The notes beneath the pieces were generated by a model, which saw nothing but the letters and a program-made list of their open reading frames with translations, was not told where the DNA came from and did no database searches. From Halomonas sp. GT (GTDB taxonomy: Bacteria > Pseudomonadota > Gammaproteobacteria > Pseudomonadales > Halomonadaceae), in NCBI RefSeq assembly GCF_002082565.1, contig NZ_CP020562.1, forward strand, positions 3,658,001 to 3,722,000: a DNA stretch of 64,000 nucleotides, in the 5' to 3' direction. This document shows positions 29,685 through 39,206 of the stretch, piece by piece. The stretch's first letter is position 1, and each line of letters opens with the position of its first letter. The translations under genes and the position numbers were made by a program.

Positions 29685-30848
29685 ATGACTTCGCCGCTCA
29701 CACAACTTCGTAAGTTTGTCGCTCCTGAAATTATTTTTGGCGACGGAGCACGCCACGCGGCAGGCAACTACGTCACTACGTTCGGGGCAGAAAAAGTGCT
29801 CCTGGTCTCCGACCCTGGCGTGCTTCTGGCGGGTTGGGTCGCCGATATTGAAGCCAAGCTACTGGAAGCCAACATTGCCGTTGTGCGCTTTACCGCCGTA
29901 TCACCTAATCCACGTGTCGATGAGATTATGGCCGGTGCCGAGCTCTACCGAGAAACCGGCTGCAAGGCGATCGTGGCCGTGGGCGGCGGCAGCCCCATGG
30001 ACTGTGCCAAAGGGATTGGCATCATCACCGCCCACGGCGGACACATTCTTGATTTCGAAGGTGTGGATACGATTCGCGTGCCCATTCCGCCGCTAATTTT
30101 CATTCCCTCAACAGCGGGAACGTCGGCAGACATTTCTCAGTTTGCGATTATTTCCGACCAGCAGCGGCGCATGAAATTTTCGATTATCAGCAAGGCGGTG
30201 GTTCCTGACGTATCGCTGATCGACCCAGAAGTCACTATGACCATGTCACCCTACCTGACCGCATGTACGGGGGTCGACGCGCTGGTACATGCCATCGAAG
30301 CGTTTGTTTCAACCGGTAGTGGCCCGCTTACTGATGCCCATGCCTTAGAAGCCATGCGCTTAATCAGTAGCCATCTTGAAGCACTGGTGGCGAACCCAGC
30401 CGACGGCGAGCTGCGTGCCCAGGTAATGCTGGGCAGTATGCAAGCGGGTCTGGCGTTTTCAAACGCCATTTTGGGCGCTGTACACGCGATGTCCCATAGT
30501 TTGGGTGGCTTCTTGGATTTACCCCACGGCCTATGCAACGCCATGCTGCTAGAACACGTGGTGGCTTATAACTATGAAGCTGCCCCTGACCGTTTTAAGC
30601 GGGTTGCCGACGCCGTGGGTATCGACTGTCGGGGGTTATCACAGCAGCAAATCAAAAAGGCGCTGTTTCAGTACTTAGTCGATTTAAAACATGCCGTTGG
30701 CCTGGGCGGAACCCTTGGCGTGATGGGCGTCTCGCGTAGCGACGTGCCTTTTCTCACTAACCATGCGTTGGGTGATCCCTGCATTCTGACTAACCCACGC
30801 CGTTCCAGCTCAAGAGACGTGGCGGTGGTTTACGAAGAGGCGCTATGA
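29685..30848 (+). CDS. ercA: Iron-containing alcohol dehydrogenase-like regulatory protein ErcA
   Basis: 387 residues from MTSPLTQLRKFVAPEIIFG at 29685; starts at 29643 or 29655 are also open but give a non-conserved N-terminus. It has the group III alcohol dehydrogenase fold: AVGGGSPMDCAKG (NAD-binding), FIPSTAGTSAD, and metal ligands in TGVDALVHAIEAF, HAMSHSLGG and LPHGLCNAML. In Pseudomonas, ErcA belongs to the regulatory network for ethanol oxidation by ExaA. The gene overlaps the following kinase by four bases, matching an ercA-ercS unit. Confidence 0.9.
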   Translation: MTSPLTQLRKFVAPEIIFGDGARHAAGNYVTTFGAEKVLLVSDPGVLLAGWVADIEAKLLEANIAVVRFTAVSPNPRVDEIMAGAELYRETGCKAIVAVGGGSPMDCAKGIGIITAHGGHILDFEGVDTIRVPIPPLIFIPSTAGTSADISQFAIISDQQRRMKFSIISKAVVPDVSLIDPEVTMTMSPYLTACTGVDALVHAIEAFVSTGSGPLTDAHALEAMRLISSHLEALVANPADGELRAQVMLGSMQAGLAFSNAILGAVHAMSHSLGGFLDLPHGLCNAMLLEHVVAYNYEAAPDRFKRVADAVGIDCRGLSQQQIKKALFQYLVDLKHAVGLGGTLGVMGVSRSDVPFLTNHALGDPCILTNPRRSSSRDVAVVYEEAL

Positions 30849-32542
30849 AAAAAGCCAACGATCCCTCGGGCTTTTCGGTCAGCGACCTGCTCGGGCTTGG
30901 CCAGCAGTCGGCGCGTAAAAGCTACTATCGCGAGCTTTCCGTACGTTTAGAAGAGCTTGAAGTGGAGCGCAACCGCTACAAATGGCTGTTCGAAAACGCG
31001 CTACACGGTATTTTTCAGGCATCACTCTCCGGCAAACTCCGCGCCGCTAACCCAGCACTTGCCGCTATGCTTGATGATAGTAGCGTGTTGCATACACTCG
31101 AGCGCTGCGCGCGTTTTGACGCGCTCTTTGTTAACACGTCTACAGGGCAACAGCTGCGCGATCTGCTGCTCGCACAAGGTCACGTAACAGGTCAAACCAC
31201 CTGGCTGCAAGGCGCATCCGGGCATCAGGTTCCCGTGGCAATTACACTAATACGTAAGCCCGCCGAACTTGCCGGGGACGAAGACCTAATCGAAGGGTTT
31301 GTGGCGGATATTACCGAGCGTGAGCGCGCACGACAGCATTTAGAAACCCTCAACGCCCACTTGGAAGCACGGGTAGCTGACCGTACCCAAGCGCTTGAAC
31401 GGCTCAACGAGGAGCTTAGAAGTGCTCGTGATGCCGCAGAGTTTGCTAACCAAAGCAAAGACCGCTACCTAGCCGCCGCTAGCCATGACCTGCTGCAACC
31501 CATGAACGCTGCACGTTTATTGGTGGCCTCGCTACAGGAGCGACTGACCGACAGCGAGAATCTGGCGTTGATTGAAAGTGTGCAAAATTCACTGGAAGGC
31601 GCTGAAGCGATTCTTTCCGACCTGTTGGATATTTCACGGCTGGATCATGGCCAGGTACAACCACAACTACGGCACTTTAAACTCGACGACATCCTCGGCA
31701 ATCTGGCTGATGAATTTTCCCCAGTGGCGCAACGTAAAGGGCTAACGCTGCGCTACGTGTCTTCTCATCAAGCGGTGACCAGCGACCCGTATTTACTCAG
31801 CCGCATTGTGCGCAACTTTCTTGCTAACGCCTGCCGCTATACCCATCGGGGCGGTATCTGCCTGGGTGTCCGCCATCATGGCGACGACAGCCTGGCCGTT
31901 CAGGTTGTCGATAGCGGTATTGGTATTCCCGAAAGTGACTACCAGCTTATTTTTCGCGAATTTCACCAACTTAATGCTACCCGTGCGCGGGATCGCCAGG
32001 GCGTCGGCCTGGGGCTTGCCATTGTGGAACGGATTAGCCAGCGCCTTGAGCATCCGCTCTCTGTGCGCTCAGCACCCGGCCAAGGCTCCTGCTTTGCTGT
32101 TACGGTGCCCCGTGCCAGCGGAATTTCCTTTAGCCAAGCCCCCTCTCCCAGCGCACCGCCCTCCGCTGACGATGAGTTTGAAGGTCTTCGCGTGCTGATC
32201 CTGGATAATGAGCCAACAATTTTGCAAGGCATGGCGCTGCTGTTAACTGAATGGAAAATCAGTTGCGATACTGCCCTGGATGTCGATACCGCTAAAGCCT
32301 GCCAGGAAGCACCGGATATGCTGCTCGTCGACCTTCACTTAGATGACAATATGACTGGCTTGGAAGCTATTCGCCAACTTCGCCAGCACTGGCACGACCC
32401 GCATCTGCCAGCCGCTATTCTCAGCGCCGACCGCTCTGACCACTGGCAGAGACGGTTGCGCCATGCTGGCGTGCCGCAGTTAAACAAACCCGTTCGCCCC
32501 GGCAAACTACGTGCGCTGCTGCGTAGCCTGCTTAATGGCTAG
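30845..32542 (+). CDS. PAS-containing hybrid sensor histidine kinase (ErcS-like)
   Basis: 565 residues with no membrane segment, so it senses inside the cell. In order: PAS domain (about 40-160), a coiled coil, HisKA with phospho-His214 (AAASHDLLQPMNA), HATPase_c with NFLANACRYTH and GVGLGLAIV, and a receiver domain with LLVDLHLDD. The likely partner is ErdR at 34.8 kb. It overlaps ercA by four bases and pqqF by eight. It resembles the ErcS/ErcS' kinases of the Pseudomonas ethanol oxidation cascade; the exact ortholog cannot be fixed from sequence alone. Confidence 0.88.
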   Translation: MKKANDPSGFSVSDLLGLGQQSARKSYYRELSVRLEELEVERNRYKWLFENALHGIFQASLSGKLRAANPALAAMLDDSSVLHTLERCARFDALFVNTSTGQQLRDLLLAQGHVTGQTTWLQGASGHQVPVAITLIRKPAELAGDEDLIEGFVADITERERARQHLETLNAHLEARVADRTQALERLNEELRSARDAAEFANQSKDRYLAAASHDLLQPMNAARLLVASLQERLTDSENLALIESVQNSLEGAEAILSDLLDISRLDHGQVQPQLRHFKLDDILGNLADEFSPVAQRKGLTLRYVSSHQAVTSDPYLLSRIVRNFLANACRYTHRGGICLGVRHHGDDSLAVQVVDSGIGIPESDYQLIFREFHQLNATRARDRQGVGLGLAIVERISQRLEHPLSVRSAPGQGSCFAVTVPRASGISFSQAPSPSAPPSADDEFEGLRVLILDNEPTILQGMALLLTEWKISCDTALDVDTAKACQEAPDMLLVDLHLDDNMTGLEAIRQLRQHWHDPHLPAAILSADRSDHWQRRLRHAGVPQLNKPVRPGKLRALLRSLLNG

Positions 32543-34748
32543 CCTGAGTTTCCAACAAACCTGTATCTCCCTGCCTAACGGGGCGCAGGGAGTGCTGGCC
32601 TACGCGCCCCACTTAACCCGCGCTCACGTCAGCATCGCCATTGTGGCGGGCTATTTGGATGAGCCGCGCGCCCTGCCAGGGCTGGCCCATTTACTCGAGC
32701 ACGTGCTCACTACTGCGCCGCTGGAAGCGTCCTCTAACATCAGCCTTCTTACTTGGTTTTCCCAACACCAAGGTAGTCTGAACGCCCATACCGATGACTA
32801 CGTCACCGATGTACATTTCTCGATACCAGCAAACAAACTAGAAGTAGCGGCGCTCACCGTTGCCAGCCAGCTCGCCACGCCTGCGTTTTCGCCATCAGTC
32901 ATTGGCGCTGAAGTCGCTGCTATTGACGCCGAGTGGCAGGCCCGCCAGCACAGTTCGGCGATGCAACGATTGTCGACCATCGCCACGCTCAGCGATTCAC
33001 AGCATATTGGTGCAGGCTGCCGTCACGGTAACGCGCAAACCCTAGGTAGCGACATGAGGCTATTGTTTGAAGCGCTCACCGCGTTTCATCGCGCCTATTA
33101 CCATGGCGGCCGCGTTAATATCGCCATTATCAGCCCGTGGGCAGCGGAAGCGATGAACCGCCTGATTAAACGCATGGCAACGCTGTTTAGCCCACCAACA
33201 CCTTGCGCTCCTTCGCTTTCCATTGCGCCTCGTTGGAGCCGCCAGCTCAGCGCGAAGTTAGCCAGTACGGGCAATACCGTTGAGCTACTGTGGCCGTTGC
33301 CCTCGGCCATTGCTCGTCATCAGTTTATCGCCCTTGGCGACACTGCTGATCGGTTAAATCAAGGTCTCCTAGTGGAGCAGTTGCCTGATTCGATTACCGA
33401 CTACCGCGCAACGCTGGCCCCTAGCGGGGCGACAGACGCCTTTAGCTTGACGCTAAGCGGCACTGCGACACAGGAGCAGGTGAAAGCCCTTGCGGCTGCC
33501 CTAAGTGAGCGCTTAGCAGCCTTCTTCGCAACCCTGTCCGGAACAGGACCTAACGATCATGACAACCGTTGGCAGCCACCCGCTGATACGATGCAGTTAG
33601 CCCCGGCTTGGTTTGCACACGCCCGCCGCCAAGCGCTTACTCGTCGCTTTGCTACGCCGTCCTCTGAGCATCAGCCAGTCACAAGCACGTTTGCGGCTAG
33701 TAATGCCCGTTGCCTACTGGGTAATACGCCTCCACCGCCCTCACCACACGCTTTTGATAGACAACCACCGGCTTACCCCGCCGTGCAGTATTGGTGCGGT
33801 CAGTACGGTGTTAGCGATGATTTCGCGGTACTTGCCACTACCGCCTGGGCGGCCTGCTTTGTGCCCGGCGCAGTGGTTGTACCCAGCCCGCTCACCGCTC
33901 AGCGGCTCGCTCGCCAGGCTATTGTCTTCAAGCAGGAGAACTCCCCCCACGGCAGTTGGGTGATAGCGATGGGTAGTCAAGCCAACCACGCTATGGTGGC
34001 ACTGTTGGAAGACGCCGTATTAGCTGCCTCTAAGGCTCAAGAAGGGATGCTGGCTCAGCAGTTGATACAGCGCTTAACACCATTGCCTGCCGCGCCTGTG
34101 GTATGGGTTTCCCATAGAACAGGCGCCGCTGCCGTTTGCAACGCGCTAGCGAACTTGGCAAGCCGCGTCGCAATACGTGCTGAACAGCCTCCCCCTACCA
34201 ACCTACCGACCAGCACCGCCATCATGCGGACACTGAGCCTACCGGGCACACCCAGCCAGCGATTACTATTGGCACTTGCGGAGCAGCATCACAGCGGGGC
34301 TTTTTTTCAGCAGGCACGCTATGACCACCACTTGGGCTATGTGGCAGCGGTTCGCAGTGGCGACGGCGCACCTTGCTCACTTGGCTATGTCGTGCAAACT
34401 AGTAAGGCAGGGGAAATCAGCAAGGACACGGGCTCGGCAGGGGGGAAGCCGATAGAGGAAAAATGGCTAGCGGAAAAGCTACAATCGATCACCGATGCCC
34501 TCTGGAAAACGTCGGATAGCGTTCTGCAGGCGCAACTGCCAACACTAACACCGCCTGAAACGCCCCTCGCGGCGCTGGTTCTCCAGTGGCAAAGCCTCTT
34601 AACAGGTGCCCATCAGCCACTGCATCGCCTTGGACAACAACGCATCGATTCACAGGCACTTACCAATTTACTCACTCAGATAAACACCTTGGGCCATTGG
34701 CAAACCCACTGGCTGGATAGCGCTGGCCATTATGAAGTCAATCGCTGA
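32535..34748 (+). CDS. pqqF: M16 peptidase PqqF, PQQ precursor protease
   Basis: 737 residues from ATG 32535, which overlaps the end of the kinase gene. The inverted zinc motif HLLEH spans residues 52-56, and Glu133 (AAIDAEW) is the likely third ligand at the expected distance. The rest is divergent M16 sequence with a degenerate C-terminal half. PqqF, usually with PqqG, cuts PqqA and its product to release the Glu-Tyr unit. It lies 11 kb from pqqE but inside the same functional island. No pqqG was seen, so it may act alone or with a partner elsewhere. Confidence 0.8.
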   Translation: MASLSFQQTCISLPNGAQGVLAYAPHLTRAHVSIAIVAGYLDEPRALPGLAHLLEHVLTTAPLEASSNISLLTWFSQHQGSLNAHTDDYVTDVHFSIPANKLEVAALTVASQLATPAFSPSVIGAEVAAIDAEWQARQHSSAMQRLSTIATLSDSQHIGAGCRHGNAQTLGSDMRLLFEALTAFHRAYYHGGRVNIAIISPWAAEAMNRLIKRMATLFSPPTPCAPSLSIAPRWSRQLSAKLASTGNTVELLWPLPSAIARHQFIALGDTADRLNQGLLVEQLPDSITDYRATLAPSGATDAFSLTLSGTATQEQVKALAAALSERLAAFFATLSGTGPNDHDNRWQPPADTMQLAPAWFAHARRQALTRRFATPSSEHQPVTSTFAASNARCLLGNTPPPPSPHAFDRQPPAYPAVQYWCGQYGVSDDFAVLATTAWAACFVPGAVVVPSPLTAQRLARQAIVFKQENSPHGSWVIAMGSQANHAMVALLEDAVLAASKAQEGMLAQQLIQRLTPLPAAPVVWVSHRTGAAAVCNALANLASRVAIRAEQPPPTNLPTSTAIMRTLSLPGTPSQRLLLALAEQHHSGAFFQQARYDHHLGYVAAVRSGDGAPCSLGYVVQTSKAGEISKDTGSAGGKPIEEKWLAEKLQSITDALWKTSDSVLQAQLPTLTPPETPLAALVLQWQSLLTGAHQPLHRLGQQRIDSQALTNLLTQINTLGHWQTHWLDSAGHYEVNR

Positions 34749-34771
34749 GACAAACCGACAGCTGCGGCAAG

Positions 34772-35443
34772 TCAACGATTGAGGAACTGGGAGAAATCGA
34801 TATCGTTGGCGGATAAAATCGCCTGTACTCGGCTGGTCACCCCCAGCTTGCGCAAGATCGCTGACACGTGGGCTTTCACCGTGGTTTCTGCAATATTAAG
34901 GTGATAGGCAATCATCTTGTTAGATTCACCGCGCGTCATATGCTCCAACACTTGTAGCTGCTTGCGGGTCAGCAGGCGCAGTTGTTCCGCGGTAAATCCC
35001 TGATCCTGATGGCGACGTTTGCGGATACTGTCCGGCGCGCGCATGGCATCGGCAGGTAGAAAGATATTGCCTTCCAACACCTGGGCAATCGCGTGGCGCA
35101 TCTGATCACGGGGCAGTGATTTGGTGATAAACCCCGCCGCACCACAGGAGACTGCCTGCAGAATAATCTGCTTATCCTCTTCCGCAGATACAATCACCAC
35201 CGGAATCGTAGGCTGCTCGTTACGCAACTGCAAAAGCCCTGTTAACCCGTTCATGCCGGGCATATTTAAATCTAGCAATATCAAATCAAGATCAGGATCT
35301 TGCTGGGCATGGGCGAGGGCCGCATCAAAGTCTTCTACCTCGATAACCTCAGCATCTTCGTAAGCTTCACGGATCACTCGCGCCATGGCATCGCGTACCA
35401 GGGGATGATCGTCGGCAATCAGGAGTTTATATGTCGCTGTCAT
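34772..35443 (-). CDS. erdR: LuxR-type response regulator ErdR
   Basis: 223 residues. Receiver domain ([13 protein letters not shown], phospho-Asp in [11 protein letters not shown], Lys in ITKSLPR), then a LuxR/NarL helix-turn-helix ([19 protein letters not shown] and [18 protein letters not shown]). The similarity to Pseudomonas ErdR is strong through the whole length. ErdR controls acetate/ethanol metabolism genes there. It converges on pqqF, whose upstream neighbour is the ErcS-like kinase. The ATG at 35443 is preferred; a TTG at 35470 is also in frame. Confidence 0.9.
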   Translation of the reverse strand: MTATYKLLIADDHPLVRDAMARVIREAYEDAEVIEVEDFDAALAHAQQDPDLDLILLDLNMPGMNGLTGLLQLRNEQPTIPVVIVSAEEDKQIILQAVSCGAAGFITKSLPRDQMRHAIAQVLEGNIFLPADAMRAPDSIRKRRHQDQGFTAEQLRLLTRKQLQVLEHMTRGESNKMIAYHLNIAETTVKAHVSAILRKLGVTSRVQAILSANDIDFSQFLNR

Positions 35444-35506
35444 TATTATGGTTGCCTGTGGTTTAGCCAAATCCCGCTTACTGTGTCTTTTATAACACTC
35501 TACTAA

Positions 35507-35576
35507 GTCATCTCTACTAAGTCACCACTACGGCGTCACCACTACGGCGTCACCACTACGGAGTCACCACTACGGA
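35507..35576. repeat. 14-bp tandem repeat upstream of erdR
   Basis: Four near-identical 14-base copies of GTCACCACTACGGC (35521, 35535, 35549, 35563; the last two end in GGA), preceded by a degenerate copy GTCATCTCTACTAA at 35507. They occupy the gap between erdR and the LysR gene, about 65-135 bases upstream of erdR on its 5' side. Function unknown. Confidence 0.9.
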
Positions 35577-35622
35577 GTCACCCACCTTTATTGAAGCAAT
35601 TTCCCACCACTAAGCAAATTAG

Positions 35623-36561
35623 CTATTGTTCAGCGGCTTTCTGCTTAAAGGTGCTAGCGAATTCGATCAGCGATTGCGTCAACCAAATGAGGGCGGGATC
35701 GTTGGCATACAGCCCATGCTGAATCAGCGTCATATTAAGTGCAGGCAATTCTTTAGGTGGCACGACGATGCGCACCGGCAGCATCGTGATAAATCGTTCG
35801 GCCATTTGGCGTGGCAACGTCATGATCGCATCAGTGAGCGCAACGACCCGCGCTGCCGCAATATAATTTAAGTTCTTTGAAATCACCCGGCGGCTTAAGC
35901 CGTGCTGTACTAAACAATTATCGATATTACTGGGTCTTAAACCGCTGATATCAGACAGTGCTACATGCGGCTCACGGGCAAACTGCCTAAGATCCAGTGC
36001 ATCACCTACCTCGATATTGTCAGTCGCTGCCAAACAAACCAACTCTTCATCCATCCAAAGATGCTGTATGACACCACTGGGCAGCGCGCTTTGGCTATCC
36101 AGCCCGACCACCATATCTACTTGTCGCTGTTCCAGCCCTTCACTCAGTACGTTGGGGGTGATCAGCTCAATGGAAAAGCTGATATCCGGCGCGTACGTCA
36201 TCAATTGGCTAAGAAAGGCCGGGTACATGACCTCTTCAAAATAATCCGTGGTGGCCAAGGTAAAATGCCGCGCGCTAGTGGATGGGAAAAAGCTAGCCGG
36301 AGGGGCAAGACCTTCTTGCAACATGGCCAGCGCCTGCTGCACGACTGGCAACAGTGCCAGCGCACGGGGTGTTGGCTGGAGACCATTGTTGGTACGTATT
36401 AATAATGGATCGTCCAACGCATCCCGCAGCCGTTTTAACGCATGGCTAAGGGCTGGCTGGCTTAAATGCAGCTTTTCCGCTGCTCTTGTCACGTGACGCT
36501 CACGCATTAGCACTTCAAATACCAGCAGAAGATTCAAATCAAAATGACGAAGCGAACGCAT
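35623..36561 (-). CDS. LysR-family regulator, probable regulator of agmatinase/guanidino-acid gene
   Basis: 312 residues. It begins MRSLRHFDLNLLLVFEVLM, has the helix-turn-helix HVTRAAEKLHLSQPALSHAL, and an effector-binding domain. The N-terminus and spacing are of the NodD/GbuR-like LysR subgroup. It is divergent from the agmatinase-like gene over 140 bases, the arrangement seen for GbuR/GpuR and their ureohydrolases in Pseudomonas. The inducer would be a guanidino compound; this is inferred from context. Confidence 0.85.
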   Translation of the reverse strand: MRSLRHFDLNLLLVFEVLMRERHVTRAAEKLHLSQPALSHALKRLRDALDDPLLIRTNNGLQPTPRALALLPVVQQALAMLQEGLAPPASFFPSTSARHFTLATTDYFEEVMYPAFLSQLMTYAPDISFSIELITPNVLSEGLEQRQVDMVVGLDSQSALPSGVIQHLWMDEELVCLAATDNIEVGDALDLRQFAREPHVALSDISGLRPSNIDNCLVQHGLSRRVISKNLNYIAAARVVALTDAIMTLPRQMAERFITMLPVRIVVPPKELPALNMTLIQHGLYANDPALIWLTQSLIEFASTFKQKAAEQ

Positions 36562-36583
36562 AGCGCCCCACTATTTATGCAAC

Positions 36584-36597
36584 GAATGGTTTCATTC
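36584..36597. promoter_or_regulatory. Inverted repeat in the LysR/agmatinase divergent region
   Basis: GAATG-GTTT-CATTC is a short dyad about 105 bases upstream of the agmatinase start and 23 bases from the LysR start. It is followed by two further CATTCAT words. The position fits a LysR-family operator, but the dyad is short. Confidence 0.4.
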
Positions 36598-36701
36598 TAA
36601 ACATTCATTTCATTCATCGCTAAAAATTCCTTATCGTCGCGCTTCTTTGAGCCCAATCCTTCTGATTTATTTCTACTGCGCCCCATAGGAGTACACGCTA
36701 G

Positions 36702-37616
36702 GTGACCCCATCACAGATCATGCCAAGCCTGTTTGGTGATGTTATTTCTACCTTTATGGGCGTGCCGAAGGCCACCGATCCTAATACGACCGATGCTGAG
36801 GTAGTGGTGAGCGGTGTGCCCTTTGATCTAGCGTGTTCAGGACGATCAGGCACCCGCATGGGGCCAAACGCCATCCGTCAAAGCACTGCTAACCTGATCT
36901 GGGAAGGCAAACGCTGGCCTTGGGACTTCGCCCTGGAAGAGCGACTGCGGGTATGTGACGCAGGCAACCTGGACTACGCCTACGGTGAGCCGGAAAGCTT
37001 GGTCGATAACCTTGAGACCCACGCATTGCGTTGGCTAAAAGCCAATAAAAAAATGCTGACACTGGGTGGTGACCACTATATCAGCCTGCCCCTGCTACGC
37101 GCTCATGCTCGGGTGCATGGCCCACTGGCACTGATCCATTTTGATGCCCATACCGACACCTACGAGCAAGGCACGCGTTTTGACCATGGCACTATTTTCC
37201 ACCATGCCTTAAAAGAAGGATTGGTAGTGCCGGAGCACTCGCTACAAATTGGTATTCGCACCAGCTATGACCGCCATAACCACCCTTATGAAGTGCTAGA
37301 TGCCGACTGGGTAAATGATCACGGCCCTGCCGCTGTACTGGAACGCATCCGTGCTCGTGTTGGCTATCATCCAGCTTATATCAGCCTGGACATTGATGGC
37401 TTAGATCCTGCCTACGCGCCAGGGACTGGGACACCGGTATGTGGCGGCATGTCTACCGACCTGATGCTAAAAGTGATCCGCGGCATGGTGGGCATGGAGC
37501 TGATAGGTATGGATGTTGTTGAGGTCAACCCCGCTTACGACCATGGCGATATCACGTCACTCGCCGCAGCCACGTTGGGGCTAGAGTTTTTATACACGCT
37601 GGCTGCATCTAAATAG
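36702..37616 (+). CDS. speB: Agmatinase / ureohydrolase
   Basis: 304 residues of the arginase/agmatinase family, close to E. coli SpeB along its length. Manganese ligands are in LGGDHYIS, HFDAHTDTY and SLDIDGLDPA. It would convert agmatine to putrescine and urea; guanidinobutyrate is an alternative substrate, as in GbuA. The GTG at 36702 lies 10 bases after AGGAG. An ATG at 36720 is the alternative start. A LysR gene is divergent. Confidence 0.9.
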   Translation: MTPSQIMPSLFGDVISTFMGVPKATDPNTTDAEVVVSGVPFDLACSGRSGTRMGPNAIRQSTANLIWEGKRWPWDFALEERLRVCDAGNLDYAYGEPESLVDNLETHALRWLKANKKMLTLGGDHYISLPLLRAHARVHGPLALIHFDAHTDTYEQGTRFDHGTIFHHALKEGLVVPEHSLQIGIRTSYDRHNHPYEVLDADWVNDHGPAAVLERIRARVGYHPAYISLDIDGLDPAYAPGTGTPVCGGMSTDLMLKVIRGMVGMELIGMDVVEVNPAYDHGDITSLAAATLGLEFLYTLAASK

Positions 37617-37672
37617 CCTTTTAGCTCTTGTCAGTACCCGCCCATTACTGAGCAAAACTTAACTACCCCAGC

Positions 37673-37698
37673 AAGGCGTAACATTTTGGTTACGCCTT
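37673..37698 (+). terminator. Hairpin downstream of the agmatinase gene
   Basis: AAGGCGTAAC / GTTACGCCTT, a perfect 10-bp stem with a six-base ATTTTG loop, 57 bases after the stop codon. There is no T-run, so efficiency as an intrinsic terminator is uncertain. Confidence 0.5.
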
Positions 37699-37812
37699 GA
37701 GACGAAGTGTTAATGGCCAAAGTGATAATGGCGATCTTCTGCGCAGCACATAATATATAGAATAACAATATAACTAAAAAATATATATTAGACTTCTCTT
37801 CAGGAGTTAGCC

Positions 37813-39195
37813 ATGCATAAGCCATTATTGCTAAACCGCCGAGAGCTGCTGAAATTAGGCACTGGATTAGGGGTCAGCAGCCTTATTCCTCTTAGCGCAG
37901 TCTCTGCTAATACACTACAAACCCAGGCTCACATCGTCATTCTTGGCGGCGGCGCGGCGGGCATGGCAATGGCTAATCGACTAGCCACACGGCTCGAAGG
38001 AGGAACGATCACATTAGTGGAACCACGAGAAACGCATCATTACCAGCCAGGCTGGACATTAGTGGCATCAGGCGTTTGGCAGCCCGATAAAACCATGCGT
38101 CCTAACGCTCAGTTTGTGCCAAGGGGAGTGAAGTGGGTGCGCGAATACGCAGCAAGTATTGATGCCGATAATAAGCGAATCAGCCTTGCCAATGGTGCAA
38201 CACTAAACTACGACTACCTAGTAGTGGCCACAGGCATTCAACTCAACTATCACCTGATCGAAGGTATGTCACCCACATTGGTAGGGCAGCACGGGATTGG
38301 CAGTGTGTACGCTAGCCTCGATGGCGCAATACGAACTAACCAAGCCATTCAAACATGGCTGGATCACGGCCAGGGAAAAGGGATATTCACGGCCGCCCCA
38401 ACACCAGTAAAGTGCGCTGGCGCTCCGATGAAAATGACGTTTACTACATTAAGTCGTCTAGAAGCATCTGGGCGACGAGACGCCTTCGATGTGGAATATA
38501 TGGCGCCTGGCACCAGCCTCTTTTCCCAGCCCTGGGTCAACGAATTTGTTAAACAGCGTTTTGATGAACAAGGTGTCACCCGTCGTCATCACTATCGCCT
38601 TTCTGCCATTGACCCTCAGGCTAAGCAAGCTGAATTTACCTTTATTGGCCCTGAGAGCGAATTTACCTCGCATCACCAGCTTCGCGAAGCCGAATTTAGG
38701 CGCGAAAATCAGCCAACGGTGATTGCGGACTACGACTTTATTCACGTAGTGCCACCAATGAGTGCCCACGACTTCATCAAACAGAGCGCACTTATTGCTC
38801 AGGATGGCCCTTTCAGAGGCGAGTGGTTAGATGTGGATATTTACACCATGCAGCACAACCGCTATCCCGACGTGTTTGGTATTGGCGATGTAATCGGCGC
38901 TCCGATTAATAAAACGGCTGCCAGCGTTAAGGCCCAGGCACCCGTTGTAGAAGCCAACCTGCTTGCTGTCATGCAAGGAAACCCTCTCCCCGCCCGCCAT
39001 ACTGGTTACACTTCGTGCCCAATGATTACTGGCATTGGCAAGGCCATGCTGGTGGAGTTTGGCTATGAAGACAACTTCGCCTTTATGCCATCTTTCTCGT
39101 TTATTGATCCTACCGATGAATCTTGGGTTACATGGGTAATGAAAGATCGCATGCTACAGCCCGCCTACTACGCCGTACTTGCAGGACAAGCCTAG
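37813..39195 (+). CDS. Type II sulfide:quinone oxidoreductase with Tat-like signal
   Basis: 460 residues. The N-terminus has a twin-arginine motif (LLNRRELLKLG) and a hydrophobic stretch ending near AVSA. The FAD fold begins VILGGGAAGMAMANRL. The redox cysteines are Cys201 (TPVKCAGAPMK) and Cys402 (GYTSCPMITG), and the FGIGDVIGAPINKTAASV segment follows the pattern of human SQOR. The third cysteine of type I enzymes is absent (SVYAS instead of SVC). It oxidises sulfide to a persulfide and reduces quinone. The Tat-like leader implies the active site faces the periplasm. It is followed by a small membrane protein gene. Confidence 0.87.
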   Translation: MHKPLLLNRRELLKLGTGLGVSSLIPLSAVSANTLQTQAHIVILGGGAAGMAMANRLATRLEGGTITLVEPRETHHYQPGWTLVASGVWQPDKTMRPNAQFVPRGVKWVREYAASIDADNKRISLANGATLNYDYLVVATGIQLNYHLIEGMSPTLVGQHGIGSVYASLDGAIRTNQAIQTWLDHGQGKGIFTAAPTPVKCAGAPMKMTFTTLSRLEASGRRDAFDVEYMAPGTSLFSQPWVNEFVKQRFDEQGVTRRHHYRLSAIDPQAKQAEFTFIGPESEFTSHHQLREAEFRRENQPTVIADYDFIHVVPPMSAHDFIKQSALIAQDGPFRGEWLDVDIYTMQHNRYPDVFGIGDVIGAPINKTAASVKAQAPVVEANLLAVMQGNPLPARHTGYTSCPMITGIGKAMLVEFGYEDNFAFMPSFSFIDPTDESWVTWVMKDRMLQPAYYAVLAGQA

Positions 39196-39206
39196 GGAGC
39201 ATCGCC

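Noticed and set aside
37631..37825. Minus-strand open frame upstream of the sulfide:quinone oxidoreductase gene
   Set aside because: No ribosome-binding site or domain; it lies across the hairpin and promoter region.
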